Source of the DNA: CAKZKT01 sp034434235 | GTDB lineage: Bacteria > Chloroflexota > Anaerolineae > CG2-30-64-16 | DNA length: 34,629 nucleotides | Assembly: GCA_034434235.1 (NCBI GenBank) | Contig: DAOTZV010000219.1 | Location: 1 to 34,629 of the forward strand | Reading direction: 5' to 3' | Part shown: in pieces, positions 15,724 through 22,984 of the stretch | Layout of the letters: every line of letters begins with the position of its first letter | Numbering within the stretch: position 1 is the first letter of the stretch | The notes under the pieces: generated by a model | What the model was told of the DNA's origin: nothing | What the model saw: the letters and a program-made list of their open reading frames with translations, nothing else | Database searches by the model: none | Position numbers and translations under genes: made by a program

Positions 15724-15728
15724 TCACA
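15713..15728. promoter_or_regulatory. Crp-like operator on the -10 box
   Basis: TGTGC-TATGAT-TCACA resembles the classical Crp consensus TGTGA-N6-TCACA, with one half-site base changed. The six central bases are exactly the -10 hexamer, so binding would block RNA polymerase. Negative autoregulation by the adjacent Crp/Fnr protein is the natural inference. Confidence 0.55.
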
Positions 15729-15761
15729 TATCGGACTGATGATCTACCGCGGGAGGCGGGC

Positions 15762-16433
15762 ATGTCAACGCAGGGAGTGGTATTTCTGGCCGATCTGGCC
15801 AATCCGACCCTGGCGGCCTGTTCCGAAGAGAGCCGGACGAAATTGTTGCGCTGCGGCGTGGTCCGGCAGGTCGCCGAGGACGAAAAGCTGTTTGCCGAGG
15901 GGGAAGCGGCCGGCGTGGTGCTGTTTCCCCTGTCCGGCAGCTACCGGTTCAGCAAGACCGCCGATCGCGGCCGCCGACAGGTGCTGTGCAACCTGGGCTG
16001 TACGACCTGTCAGGGCATCTGTCTGCTCACGATGGCCGAACGATCTCTGGCGGATGTCGTGGCGACTTCAGCCGGCCAGGTCTTGCTCGTGAAGCGGGCG
16101 GATTTCCAGGTTTTGGCTCGCACCGACCCGGTGTTGTGCCAGGCGGGGTGGCAGGCGGCCGTGGAGTGCATGTCGCACTTCAGCAATCTGGTGGAGCAGC
16201 TTTCGTTTCGCAAGGTGGCGGAACGCGTGGCGCTGACGCTCTACGATGGCGTTGCACAAGACGGGGAGATGGTCCGCCTGACGCAGTCCGAGCTGGCCGC
16301 CGAAGTGGGGACGACGCGCGAAGTGGTGGCGCGGTGCCTGGCGGCCCTCCAGGCCGAGGGAGTGGTGCGGCTGGGTCGAGGCCGCATCACCGTTCTCGAC
16401 CGGAAGCGCTTGAAAGAAGAAGCGGTTCAGTAG
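15762..16433 (+). CDS. Crp/Fnr-family regulator with a four-cysteine cluster
   Basis: Predicted 223 residues. The N-terminal beta-barrel sensor (about 15-125; VAEDEKLFAEGEAAGVVLFPLSGSYRFSK) is followed by a dimerisation helix and a Crp-type HTH (LTQSELAAEVGTTREVVARCLAALQAEGVVRLGRGRITVLD, about 170-212). Where cAMP-binding Crp carries its phosphate-binding cassette, this protein has C76, C80, C83 and C87 (CNLGCTTCQGIC, spacing C-x3-C-x2-C-x3-C). That arrangement could bind an iron-sulfur cluster or zinc and differs from Fnr, whose cysteines are mostly N-terminal. C20 and C31 are further thiols. A redox- or metal-sensing role is inferred. It has its own promoter, an overlapping Crp-like operator and a strong terminator, so it is monocistronic. 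Confidence 0.88.
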   Translation: MSTQGVVFLADLANPTLAACSEESRTKLLRCGVVRQVAEDEKLFAEGEAAGVVLFPLSGSYRFSKTADRGRRQVLCNLGCTTCQGICLLTMAERSLADVVATSAGQVLLVKRADFQVLARTDPVLCQAGWQAAVECMSHFSNLVEQLSFRKVAERVALTLYDGVAQDGEMVRLTQSELAAEVGTTREVVARCLAALQAEGVVRLGRGRITVLDRKRLKEEAVQ

Positions 16434-16442
16434 GGCTTCCGG

Positions 16443-16476
16443 TTCTGGTCGGCCGACGGCACCCCGCCGACCAGAA
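16443..16476. other. Long hairpin 3' of the Crp/Fnr gene
   Basis: TTCTGGTCGGC (16443-16453) and GCCGACCAGAA (16466-16476) form a perfect 11-bp stem with a 12-nt loop. It starts nine bases after the stop codon. There is no T-run; the adjacent hairpin at 16498 is the likely terminator. Confidence 0.6.
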
Positions 16477-16497
16477 CAATCTGTGATAGTCCAACCG

Positions 16498-16534
16498 ACG
16501 GCGCCCCGCTCATGGCGGGCGCCGTTTTCTTTTT
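16498..16534 (+). terminator. Rho-independent terminator of the Crp/Fnr gene
   Basis: ACGGCGCCC (16498-16506) pairs with GGGCGCCGT (16517-16525) across a 10-nt loop and runs directly into TTTTCTTTTT. This is the clearest intrinsic terminator in the window; it separates the regulator from lepA. Confidence 0.85.
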
Positions 16535-16618
16535 CCCCGTTCCCGTTTTCCCGGATAGCTTTGGGGGCCAGGGGAGCGGGAGACGGCGGTCGGGTTTCCC
16601 GAATCGCATCGCATGGGG

Positions 16619-16624
16619 TATAAT
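16619..16624 (+). promoter_or_regulatory. -10 box for lepA
   Basis: A perfect TATAAT 32 nt before the lepA start, downstream of the intrinsic terminator. No good -35 is visible at 16-18 bp (only TTCCCG-like bases), so the promoter is incomplete by consensus and may need an activator. Confidence 0.5.
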
Positions 16625-16656
16625 AAGACATCCGCAGCGAAAGTGTGAGCAGACCG

Positions 16657-18459
16657 ATGGATCAACAACAGATACGCAACTTTTGCATCATCGCCCACAT
16701 TGACCACGGCAAGTCCACCCTGGCCGACCGCATGCTCCAGCTCACCGGCACCATCTCGGAGCGCGAGATGGTGGATCAGGTGCTCGATTCCATGGACCTG
16801 GAGCGCGAGAAAGGCGTGACGATCAAGGCATCGGCCGTGCGCATGATGTATACCGCGTCCGACGGCCAGACGTATGAGCTCAACCTGATTGACACGCCGG
16901 GGCATGTGGATTTCGCCTATGAAGTGAGCCGGGCATTGCAGGCCTGCGAAGGCGCCGTGCTGGTGGTAGACGCCACGCAAGGGGTGGAGGCGCAGACGCT
17001 GGCGAACCTTTACCTGGCGATGGAGCACGACCTGGAGATCGTGCCCGTGGTCAACAAGATAGATCTCGTCTCGGCCCAGCCGGACGAGGTGGCGCAGGAG
17101 ATCGAGGAGATCCTGGGCGTAAAGGCCGAAGAGGTCTTGCGCATCTCGGCCAAGGAAGGGACCAATGTGCCGGCCGTGCTCGAGGCGGTGGTGCGCCATG
17201 TGCCGCCCCCGCGCGGACTGCGCCACCAGCCGTTGCGCGCGTTGATCTTCGACAGCCACTATGATCCGTACAAGGGCGTGGTGGCCTACATCCGGGTGGT
17301 AGATGGCTACGTCGAGCCGGGCCAGGCGCTGCGCCTGATGGCGACCGGCCAGGTGGTGGAGCCGATCGAGGTGGGCATCTTCGCGCCGGGCATGAAGCCG
17401 GTCGGCCGGTTGGAGGCCGGCGAGGTGGGCTATGTGGCCACCGGCTTGAAGACCGTCAGCGAATGTCGGGTGGGCGATACTTTTACCTGGCACGCCAACC
17501 CGGCCGACGCGCCGTTGCCCGGCTATCGGCCGATGAAGCCGATGGTGTTCGCCAGCGCGTATCCCAGCGACGCGGCCGATTACCTGGCGTTGCGCGATGC
17601 GCTCGCCAAGCTGCAGCTCAACGACGCCTCGCTCACCTACCAGCCGGAGACGAGCCAGGCGCTCGGCTACGGCTTCCGCTGCGGCTTCCTCGGCCTGTTT
17701 CACATGGAGATCATCCAGGAGCGGCTGGAACGCGAGTACGATCTCGACCTGGTCTTCACCGCGCCCAGCGTCGAGTACGAGGTGACCAAGACGGACGGCA
17801 CCGAGATCGTGATAGACAGCCCGGTCGAGCTGCCCGACCCGACGCAGATCGCCGAGATCCGCGAGCCGTGGGTGCAGATAGACGTCTATACGCCGACGGA
17901 GTACATCGGCCCGGTGATGGACCTGGTGACGCAGCGCCGCGGGGAGTTCAAGTCGCAGGAGTATCTGGATCAGCGCCGGGTGATGCTCAGCTATCATATC
18001 CCGCTGATCGAGATCCTGACCGACTTCTACAACGAGCTGAAGGCGCGCACGCGTGGCTACGCGAGCCTCGACTATCACTTCGAGGGCTACCGGCCCGCCG
18101 ATATGGTGCGCCTGGACGTGCTGGTGAACAAAGAGCCGGTGGACGCGCTCAGCATGATCGTGCATCGCGATCAGATGTACGAGAAGGGGATGAAGCTGGT
18201 CAGCAAGCTGAAGGATGTGATCCCGCGGCAACAGTTCGACGTGCCGATCCAGGCCGCGGTGGGGAACAAGATCGTCAGCCGGGCCAATGTGAAGGCGCTG
18301 CGCAAGGATGTCTTGGCCAAATGTTACGGCGGCGACATCACCCGCAAGCGCAAGCTGCTGGAGAAGCAGAAGGCCGGCAAGAAGCGCATGAAGATGATCG
18401 GCTCGGTGGAGATCCCGCAAGAAGCATTTATGACCATATTGAGGTTGGATGAGGAATGA
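16657..18459 (+). CDS. lepA: Elongation factor 4 (LepA) GTPase
   Basis: Predicted 600 residues, the usual LepA length. A ribosome-associated translational GTPase implicated in back-translocation or initiation. G1 is AHIDHGKST (residues 13-21), G2 region EREKGVTIKAS, G3 DTPGHVDF, G4 NKID. Domain II, domain III and the LepA-specific C-terminal part follow, with LGYGFRCGFLGLFHMEIIQERLEREYDLDLV, RRGEFKSQEYLD, the YASLDYHFEGYRPADMVRLDVLVN block and KDVLAKCYGGDITRKRKLLEKQKAGKKRMK, which is diagnostic. ATG 16657 is chosen to match the family N-terminus; a GTG four codons earlier is possible. The MNT/HEPN pair begins 21 nt after the stop. Confidence 0.97.
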   Translation: MDQQQIRNFCIIAHIDHGKSTLADRMLQLTGTISEREMVDQVLDSMDLEREKGVTIKASAVRMMYTASDGQTYELNLIDTPGHVDFAYEVSRALQACEGAVLVVDATQGVEAQTLANLYLAMEHDLEIVPVVNKIDLVSAQPDEVAQEIEEILGVKAEEVLRISAKEGTNVPAVLEAVVRHVPPPRGLRHQPLRALIFDSHYDPYKGVVAYIRVVDGYVEPGQALRLMATGQVVEPIEVGIFAPGMKPVGRLEAGEVGYVATGLKTVSECRVGDTFTWHANPADAPLPGYRPMKPMVFASAYPSDAADYLALRDALAKLQLNDASLTYQPETSQALGYGFRCGFLGLFHMEIIQERLEREYDLDLVFTAPSVEYEVTKTDGTEIVIDSPVELPDPTQIAEIREPWVQIDVYTPTEYIGPVMDLVTQRRGEFKSQEYLDQRRVMLSYHIPLIEILTDFYNELKARTRGYASLDYHFEGYRPADMVRLDVLVNKEPVDALSMIVHRDQMYEKGMKLVSKLKDVIPRQQFDVPIQAAVGNKIVSRANVKALRKDVLAKCYGGDITRKRKLLEKQKAGKKRMKMIGSVEIPQEAFMTILRLDEE

Positions 18460-18480
18460 GGGCGGACGGGGGGATAACAG

Positions 18481-18789
18481 ATGGATAGGTACGAAGATCT
18501 CAGGGAGCAAATCTTGTCCGTGCTATTGCCTTATGGCGTTGAAGAGATCGCCTTGTTTGGGTCGGTTGTGCGCGGTGAGGAAACGCCCGCAAGCGATCTC
18601 GATATCCTGGTGCGCTTTGTTGATCCGCCGCGTCGACCGTTGAGCCTGATCACATGGGCACGGCTAGAGCGCGAACTGGAGAAACGCTGCGGTCGGAAGG
18701 TAGATCTGGTTTCGGCGCGCGGGCTAAGCCGACACCTCAGGCCGCTTGTCGAAGCAGAAAAGGTGGTTCTCTATGCCCAGACGGGATGA
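18481..18789 (+). CDS. MNT-type nucleotidyltransferase antitoxin
   Basis: Predicted 102 residues, minimal nucleotidyltransferase (MntA-like). The motif LFGSVVRGEETPASDLDILV gives G27-S28 and the metal-binding D39 and D41. A third acidic position is likely in KVDLVSARGL. In characterised HepT/MntA pairs this protein AMPylates a tyrosine of the HEPN toxin and so neutralises it. The HEPN gene follows with a 17-bp overlap, the classic arrangement. GGGGGGAT upstream of ATG 18481 serves as the ribosome site. Base composition is visibly less GC-rich than the flanking lepA and ksgA, which suggests acquisition by transfer. Confidence 0.92.
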   Translation: MDRYEDLREQILSVLLPYGVEEIALFGSVVRGEETPASDLDILVRFVDPPRRPLSLITWARLERELEKRCGRKVDLVSARGLSRHLRPLVEAEKVVLYAQTG

Positions 18790-19135
18790 CACTGTCCTGT
18801 TGCGAGACATTTTGGATGCGATCAACCAGATCGAATCTTATCTCGTAAACGTGTCATACCAGACCTTTATCGAGACACCTTTGCTACAAGACGGCGTTAT
18901 GCACCGCCTGGAAATCATCGGCGAGGCAAGCCGGAATCTGAGCGAGGCTTTTCGGGAGCAGCATTCGGATATTCCCTGGCAGGATATCATCGGGATGCGC
19001 AACAGGATCGCACACGCTTATTTCGCAGTGGATTTGCGAGCGGTCTGGGATACGGTAACCCTTGATCTCTCTGATTTGAAGCTATGGATTATGACCGTGT
19101 TGGGAATCTCCAGGGCAGCGGGGCCTGATTCATGA
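18773..19135 (+). CDS. HEPN (HepT/DUF86) RNase toxin
   Basis: Predicted 120 residues. All-helical HEPN fold with the RNase and modification motif R76-NRIA-H81-A-Y83 (R-x4-H-x-Y) inside GMRNRIAHAYF, preceded by LEIIGEASRNLSEAFRE, a typical DUF86 stretch. The arginine and histidine would be catalytic for RNA cleavage, and the tyrosine is the AMPylation target in studied homologues. The start ATG 18773 has AAAGGTGG seven bases upstream and overlaps the antitoxin gene. The pair is inserted between two core translation genes, lepA and ksgA, whose order is otherwise unremarkable. Lower GC than its neighbours supports recent transfer. Confidence 0.93.
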   Translation: MPRRDDTVLLRDILDAINQIESYLVNVSYQTFIETPLLQDGVMHRLEIIGEASRNLSEAFREQHSDIPWQDIIGMRNRIAHAYFAVDLRAVWDTVTLDLSDLKLWIMTVLGISRAAGPDS

Positions 19136-19158
19136 GATCTGGCAGCCGGTGACCGGCC

Positions 19159-20028
19159 ATGGAATCATCTGCATTTCCTGCGTCGTTTTTGTCCCAGCTT
19201 TCCACGCTTGGCATCCATCCCAAAAAGAGCCTTGGCCAGAACTTCCTGGTGGACCCGACGCACCGGGCGCGCATCGTGGCCGCGGCCGGGCTGACGCCGA
19301 ACGATACCGTGCTGGAGGTCGGCCCCGGCCCCGGCGTGCTCACCGAGCTGATCGCGCAGCAGGCGGGCCGCGTGGTCGCCGTGGAGCTGGACGACCGCCT
19401 CATTCCCTTCTTGCGCGCGCGCTTCGCCGATCAGCCGCACGTGACGATCGTCCACGGGGATATTTTGACGATAGATATCGGGTATTGGGTATTGGGAATT
19501 GCGTCTCATCCTCAATCCCCAATCCCCAATACCTCATATAAAGTCATCGCCAACCTGCCCTACTACATCACCTCCGCGGCGATCCGGCGTTTGTTGGAGG
19601 CCACGCCGCCGCCGGATCTGCTGGTGTTGACGGTACAGCGGGAAGTGGCCGAGCGCATGGTGGCCGCGCCGCCGGAGATGAGCCTGTTGGCGCTGGGGGT
19701 GCAATTCTACTGCACGGCGCAGATCGTGGACCGGATCCCGGCCGGCGCGTTCTATCCCCGGCCGAAGGTGGATTCGGCGGTGGTGCGGCTGGTGCGCCGG
19801 GAAGAGCCGGCCGCGACAGAAGTAGACGCGGAGGCCTTCTTCCGCGTGGCCCGCGCCGGATTCGGCCAGCCGCGCAAGCAGTTGCGCAACTCGTTGGCGG
19901 CCGGCCTGGGGGTGCGGCCCGACGAAGCGGAGCGCTGGCTCGCGGCGGCCGGCATCGCCCCCCAGCGCCGGGCCGAGACCCTCTCCCTTCTCGAATGGCG
20001 CAAACTGGCGCAAACGGTGACGGGGTGA
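19159..20028 (+). CDS. ksgA: 16S rRNA dimethyladenosine transferase with repeat insertion
   Basis: Predicted 289 residues. KsgA/RsmA dimethylates the two adjacent adenosines near the 3' end of 16S rRNA using SAM. Motifs: KKSLGQNFLVDP (RNA entry), DTVLEVGPGPGVLTELI (SAM motif I), VAVELDDRLIP, HGDIL, then the catalytic NLPYYITS motif IV and YPRPKVDSAVVRLV. Between HGDILTIDI and SYKVIANLPYY, codons 108-125 are a 54-bp heptamer-repeat hairpin (19480-19533) adding GYWVLGIASHPQSPIPNT. Removing it leaves an ordinary KsgA junction, so the element appears to be a frame-preserving insertion in a surface loop before motif IV. All catalytic motifs remain, so the protein is probably active. Confidence 0.95.
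   Translation: MESSAFPASFLSQLSTLGIHPKKSLGQNFLVDPTHRARIVAAAGLTPNDTVLEVGPGPGVLTELIAQQAGRVVAVELDDRLIPFLRARFADQPHVTIVHGDILTIDIGYWVLGIASHPQSPIPNTSYKVIANLPYYITSAAIRRLLEATPPPDLLVLTVQREVAERMVAAPPEMSLLALGVQFYCTAQIVDRIPAGAFYPRPKVDSAVVRLVRREEPAATEVDAEAFFRVARAGFGQPRKQLRNSLAAGLGVRPDEAERWLAAAGIAPQRRAETLSLLEWRKLAQTVTG
19480..19533. repeat. In-frame heptamer-repeat hairpin inside ksgA
   Basis: Left arm GGGTATT, GGGTATT, GGGAATT; 13-nt loop (19501-19513); right arm AATCCCC, AATCCCC, AATACC. The arms pair over about 20 bp with two mismatches. Length is 54 bp, exactly 18 codons, and it begins on a codon boundary. Loop and arm layout match the element at 9377-9463 (both contain GGGAATT followed by a C/T-rich loop). 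Confidence 0.9.
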
Positions 20029-20029
20029 T

Positions 20030-20083
20030 ACGTGTTCACGTGTTCACGTTTTACGTTTTACGTTTTACGTTTTACGCCTCACC
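20030..20083. repeat. Heptamer tract between convergent genes
   Basis: Two ACGTGTTC octamers, four tandem ACGTTTT heptamers (20046-20073), then ACGCCTCACC. It fills almost the whole 58-bp gap between the stop codons of ksgA (+) and the aldo/keto reductase (-). The end ACGCCTCACC recurs in reverse complement at 30190-30199, at the edge of a related heptamer tract. Confidence 0.85.
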
Positions 20084-20086
20084 CCC

Positions 20087-21094
20087 TCAATCCACAATCC
20101 TCGCCTTCATCCACTCATTGCTGTTGTGGAAGTCGGCCACGGCGTTGCCGGGATGCACGAGCGCATCGAAGAGGGGCCGATCGGCGTCGTCCAGCTTCTT
20201 ATCGAGCACGCCCAGCGCATCTTCCAGGTGCGCCATCGTGCGCGGGCCGATGATCGGCGAGGTGACACCCGGCTGATCTTTGACCCACAACAGCGCCAGT
20301 TGCGAGGCGGTCATGCCGCGTTCCCTGGCCATCTCCGCCACCTGCGCGGCCACCTCGCGGCCCTTGCGGGTGACCCGCTGCTGGAACATCGCGCCGGCGC
20401 GCGCGGCCCGCGAGCTGGCATCGAATTCGGCCGCATCGAGCGGATAGCGGCCCGCCAGGATGCCTCCCGCCAGCGGCGACCACGGCAGGATCGCCAGGTT
20501 GTACTTCAGCGCCAGCGGAATCAGCTCGTTTTCGATGCGCCGGTCCAGCAGATTGTAGGGTGGCTGCTCGCTGACATAGCGCGCCAGGCCGTAGCGCTCG
20601 CTGATCGCCAGCGCCTCCATCACCATCCACGCGGGATGGGTGGAGCAGCCGATATAGCGCACCTTGCCCGCGCGGATCAGGTCATCGCAGGCGCGCAGCG
20701 TCTCGTCCTGAGGGATGGTCAGCGACGGCCGGTGAAGCTGATACAGGTCAATGTGATCGGTTTGCAGCCGACGCAGCGAATCCTCGCACGCCTTGATGAT
20801 GTGGTAGCGCGAGTTGCCGGCGTCGTTCGGCCCGGGCCCCATCCGGCCGTGCACCTTCGTCGCCAGCACGACCTGATCGCGCTTGCCGTTCAGCTTCAGC
20901 GCCTCGCCGACGATCCGTTCGCTCTCCCCCGCGTTGTAGACGTTGGCCGTGTCAATGAAGTTGATCCCGGCTTCAAGCGCGCGGTTGAGGATCGCGATCG
21001 AATCCTCCTTGCTGGTGGGCGCGCCGAAGTTCATCGTGCCCAGACAGAGCGGCGAAACCATAACCCCTGTGCGACCCAGTGATCGGTATTCCAT
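20087..21094 (-). CDS. Aldo/keto reductase
   Basis: Predicted 335-residue NADPH-dependent oxidoreductase with an (alpha/beta)8 barrel. Catalytic tetrad visible: D48 and Y53 (FIDTANVYNAGESE), K80 (LATKVHG) and H121 (YQLHRP). The start EYRSLGRTGVMVSPLCLGTMNFG and the C-terminal SPIIGPRTMAHLEDALG (cofactor-binding) place it with the YajO/Tas-like group of general reductases. The physiological substrate cannot be inferred. Start at 21094 (complement), preceded on its strand by AAAGGAG. A dispersed palindrome lies between it and the PlsC-like gene upstream, which may separate their expression though all three minus-strand genes could share a transcript. Confidence 0.95.
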   Translation of the reverse strand: MEYRSLGRTGVMVSPLCLGTMNFGAPTSKEDSIAILNRALEAGINFIDTANVYNAGESERIVGEALKLNGKRDQVVLATKVHGRMGPGPNDAGNSRYHIIKACEDSLRRLQTDHIDLYQLHRPSLTIPQDETLRACDDLIRAGKVRYIGCSTHPAWMVMEALAISERYGLARYVSEQPPYNLLDRRIENELIPLALKYNLAILPWSPLAGGILAGRYPLDAAEFDASSRAARAGAMFQQRVTRKGREVAAQVAEMARERGMTASQLALLWVKDQPGVTSPIIGPRTMAHLEDALGVLDKKLDDADRPLFDALVHPGNAVADFHNSNEWMKARIVD

Positions 21095-21126
21095 CGTAAA
21101 CGCTCCTTTTTTTGTTGGATTTCACG

Positions 21127-21172
21127 CGCCTCACGTGCCAGGCACCCTCCCAGGTGCCTGGCACGTGAGGCG
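21127..21172. repeat. Dispersed palindrome, copy 2
   Basis: Perfect 20-bp inverted repeat (21127-21146 / 21153-21172) with a 6-nt loop. Inner arms are ACGTGCCAGGCACC / GGTGCCTGGCACGT, identical to those at 65-98. It ends 32 bases upstream of the aldo/keto reductase start on the minus strand, again just 5' of the Shine-Dalgarno sequence. Confidence 0.88.
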
Positions 21173-21189
21173 GGCTATTTTCAGATCAG

Positions 21190-21855
21190 TCAATCTTGCA
21201 CTTTGTCGGCATACACGCCGCGATATGCGGCCGGCAGCATGCGCGCCAGGGTGACCATCAGTTGTTCGGTATAGCCGTCCAGCTCGCCGGCGCGCAGTTG
21301 CGCGGCCTCGGCCGGCAGATAGATCGGCGGGCCGAAGTGCAGGTGTACCTCGGCCCGGCGCAAGCGCGCCCAGGCGGGCATCACCTTTTCCTGGCCCCAC
21401 ATGGCGGTCGGGACGATCGGCGCGCCGGACCGCGCCGCCAGATACACCACGCCGCTCTTGCCGGGCAACAGGCCGCCCGTGCGGCTGCGCGTCCCTTCCG
21501 GCGCGATCGCCATGACGCCGCCCCGTCGCAACACCTCCAGCGCCTGGCTCAGCGCCCGGCGGTCCGCTTCCCCGCGCGCCACGAAGATCGTCGTGGTGAC
21601 CAGCTTCATCACCCAACCGCCCAGTTTGTTGCGCCATTTGTTGGCGGCGAAGACGCATACCTGGCGGGGACAATAGGCAAACGCCACGGGCAGATCGAAG
21701 ACGTGCAAATGGTTGGGCGCCAGGATGAACGGACCGGTCGTCGGAATGTTCTCGATTCCTCTGACTTCGATGCGGGTCAGATGCTCGATCAGCCATTGCA
21801 TCACCCGCTGGAGGCCGCGATAGAACAGCGGTGCTTCAGGTGCGATGGGCCTCAT
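21190..21855 (-). CDS. PlsC-type 1-acylglycerol-3-phosphate acyltransferase
   Basis: Predicted 221 residues. Transfers an acyl chain to lysophosphatidate in phospholipid synthesis. The catalytic H-x4-D motif is NHLHVFDLP (residues about 48-56), followed by the substrate-binding FVARGEADRRAL, the EGTRSRTGGLLPGKSG block and the IVPTAMWG motif. The frame is open further upstream, but ATG at 21855 has GAGAGG behind it and matches family length; longer starts would read through the LysM gene antisense-free frame. It follows the LysM lipoprotein gene by 14 nt, so the two are co-transcribed. It probably acts at the inner face of the membrane. Confidence 0.93.
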   Translation of the reverse strand: MRPIAPEAPLFYRGLQRVMQWLIEHLTRIEVRGIENIPTTGPFILAPNHLHVFDLPVAFAYCPRQVCVFAANKWRNKLGGWVMKLVTTTIFVARGEADRRALSQALEVLRRGGVMAIAPEGTRSRTGGLLPGKSGVVYLAARSGAPIVPTAMWGQEKVMPAWARLRRAEVHLHFGPPIYLPAEAAQLRAGELDGYTEQLMVTLARMLPAAYRGVYADKVQD

Positions 21856-21869
21856 CCGCAATCCTCTCC

Positions 21870-22904
21870 TCAGGAGCCGCGCGGGGGCGGCGTGGGCGTC
21901 AGGTTGCGCCGGCCGAGCGCCGTCACGCGAAAGCTCTGCACCGGGCCGCCGGCCGGCGTGAGGGTCACCGAGAAGCTTGTCTCGCCGCCCGGCGGGATGA
22001 CGTTGTGTTCGGGGATGACCTTGCGCGTGCCGATGACGCGGCCGAGCGCATCGTAGATCGTCACAGTCACGGTGACCCCGACCGCATCCTCCGGGCCGGT
22101 GTTGGCGATCGTGCCCGAGACGATGTAGGCCGCGTAGCGTTGGCCCTCGCCGCGCAGGTTCTTCGGCGTCAGATCGCGATAGTAGGCGCCGACATAGCCG
22201 TTGATGCCGGTGGCCGGCAACGCGGTATAGCTGGCGAAGCTGGCGGGCGCGTCCTGGAAGTGCACCGCGAAGGGCGCGCGGCCGTCCGGCGCGATCAGCT
22301 CGATCTGCGCATGGCCCACGCCGCTGGCCAGGACCTTGCCCCCCTGATCGAGCAGATGGACGATGACGGATGCCTGTTCCAGGTCGGCGCCGGTGGTGTT
22401 GTGGATTTCGCCGAAGCCCCAGAGGCCACCGATGGGCGTATAGTTGAACGCCATGTTCTCGACGCGGAACGGCAGCGGCGTGGGGGTGGCGGTGGGCGTG
22501 CCGGCGCCCTGCGGCGGCTCGCGCGGGATGATGATCTTCTGGCCCACCAGGAGGCCGCGCGGGTCGGTGATGCCGTTGGCGTCCTGGATGGCCTGCAACG
22601 TGGTGCCGAACTCCAGGGCCAAGCCGAACAGCGTATCGCCGCTCTTCAAGGTGTAGATGAACGGCGTCGGCGTGACGGTGGGGGTGGCGGTGGGCGCGGG
22701 CGTATAGGGCGCGGGCGTGGCCGTAGGCCGCGGGGAAGCCTGCCGCACGAGCGCGATCGTGGGCGTGGCGCTCGGCGTCGGCGTGACGCGAGTGATGATC
22801 TGCCCGCGGCAACCGGCCAGGAGAAGCACCAGCGCGCCGGCCAGGAATCCGATCACCCTCTTTTTTCGGCCCGGCACAGCCGGGGATAGGAAACGATATG
22901 ACAA
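21870..22904 (-). CDS. LysM-domain lipoprotein
   Basis: Predicted 344 residues. A signal sequence with a lipobox LLLAGC (lipidated Cys32) is followed by a Thr/Pro-rich linker (TPTPSATPT... PTATPTVTPTP), one LysM domain (about 83-128: YTLKSGDTLFGLALEFGTTLQAIQDANGI...LLVGQKIIIP) and a second Pro-rich spacer. The C-terminal half has two beta-sandwich segments: WGFGEIHNTTGADLEQASVIVHLLD and YIVSGTIANTGPEDAVGVTVTVTIYDALGRVIGT, the FxLYD/DUF3426-like look of extracellular Ig-type domains. LysM would hold it to peptidoglycan. The start is TTG at 22904; a GTG sixteen codons in is possible. It is divergent from another LysM gene at 23100, hinting at a shared cell-wall function. Confidence 0.88.
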   Translation of the reverse strand: MSYRFLSPAVPGRKKRVIGFLAGALVLLLAGCRGQIITRVTPTPSATPTIALVRQASPRPTATPAPYTPAPTATPTVTPTPFIYTLKSGDTLFGLALEFGTTLQAIQDANGITDPRGLLVGQKIIIPREPPQGAGTPTATPTPLPFRVENMAFNYTPIGGLWGFGEIHNTTGADLEQASVIVHLLDQGGKVLASGVGHAQIELIAPDGRAPFAVHFQDAPASFASYTALPATGINGYVGAYYRDLTPKNLRGEGQRYAAYIVSGTIANTGPEDAVGVTVTVTIYDALGRVIGTRKVIPEHNVIPPGGETSFSVTLTPAGGPVQSFRVTALGRRNLTPTPPPRGS

Positions 22905-22938
22905 ATCGCTGCTCTGTTTCGACGATTACAGAAAGCCC

Positions 22939-22955
22939 CAGCTTCCAGCTTCCAG
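22939..22955. repeat. CAGCTTC heptamer tract
   Basis: CAGCTTC twice followed by CAG, in the leader of the minus-strand LysM lipoprotein gene. Period is exactly 7 bp, like other tracts in the window. Confidence 0.75.
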
Positions 22956-22984
22956 ATTATACCCGAAACAGGCTCAGCGGGCAA
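22956..22984 (-). promoter_or_regulatory. Promoter of the LysM lipoprotein / plsC operon
   Basis: On the minus strand, TTGCCC (complement of 22979-22984), 17-bp spacer, perfect TATAAT (complement of 22956-22961). The -35 overlaps the GGCAAAC heptamer tract. It is divergent from the promoter at 23003-23031. Confidence 0.6.
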
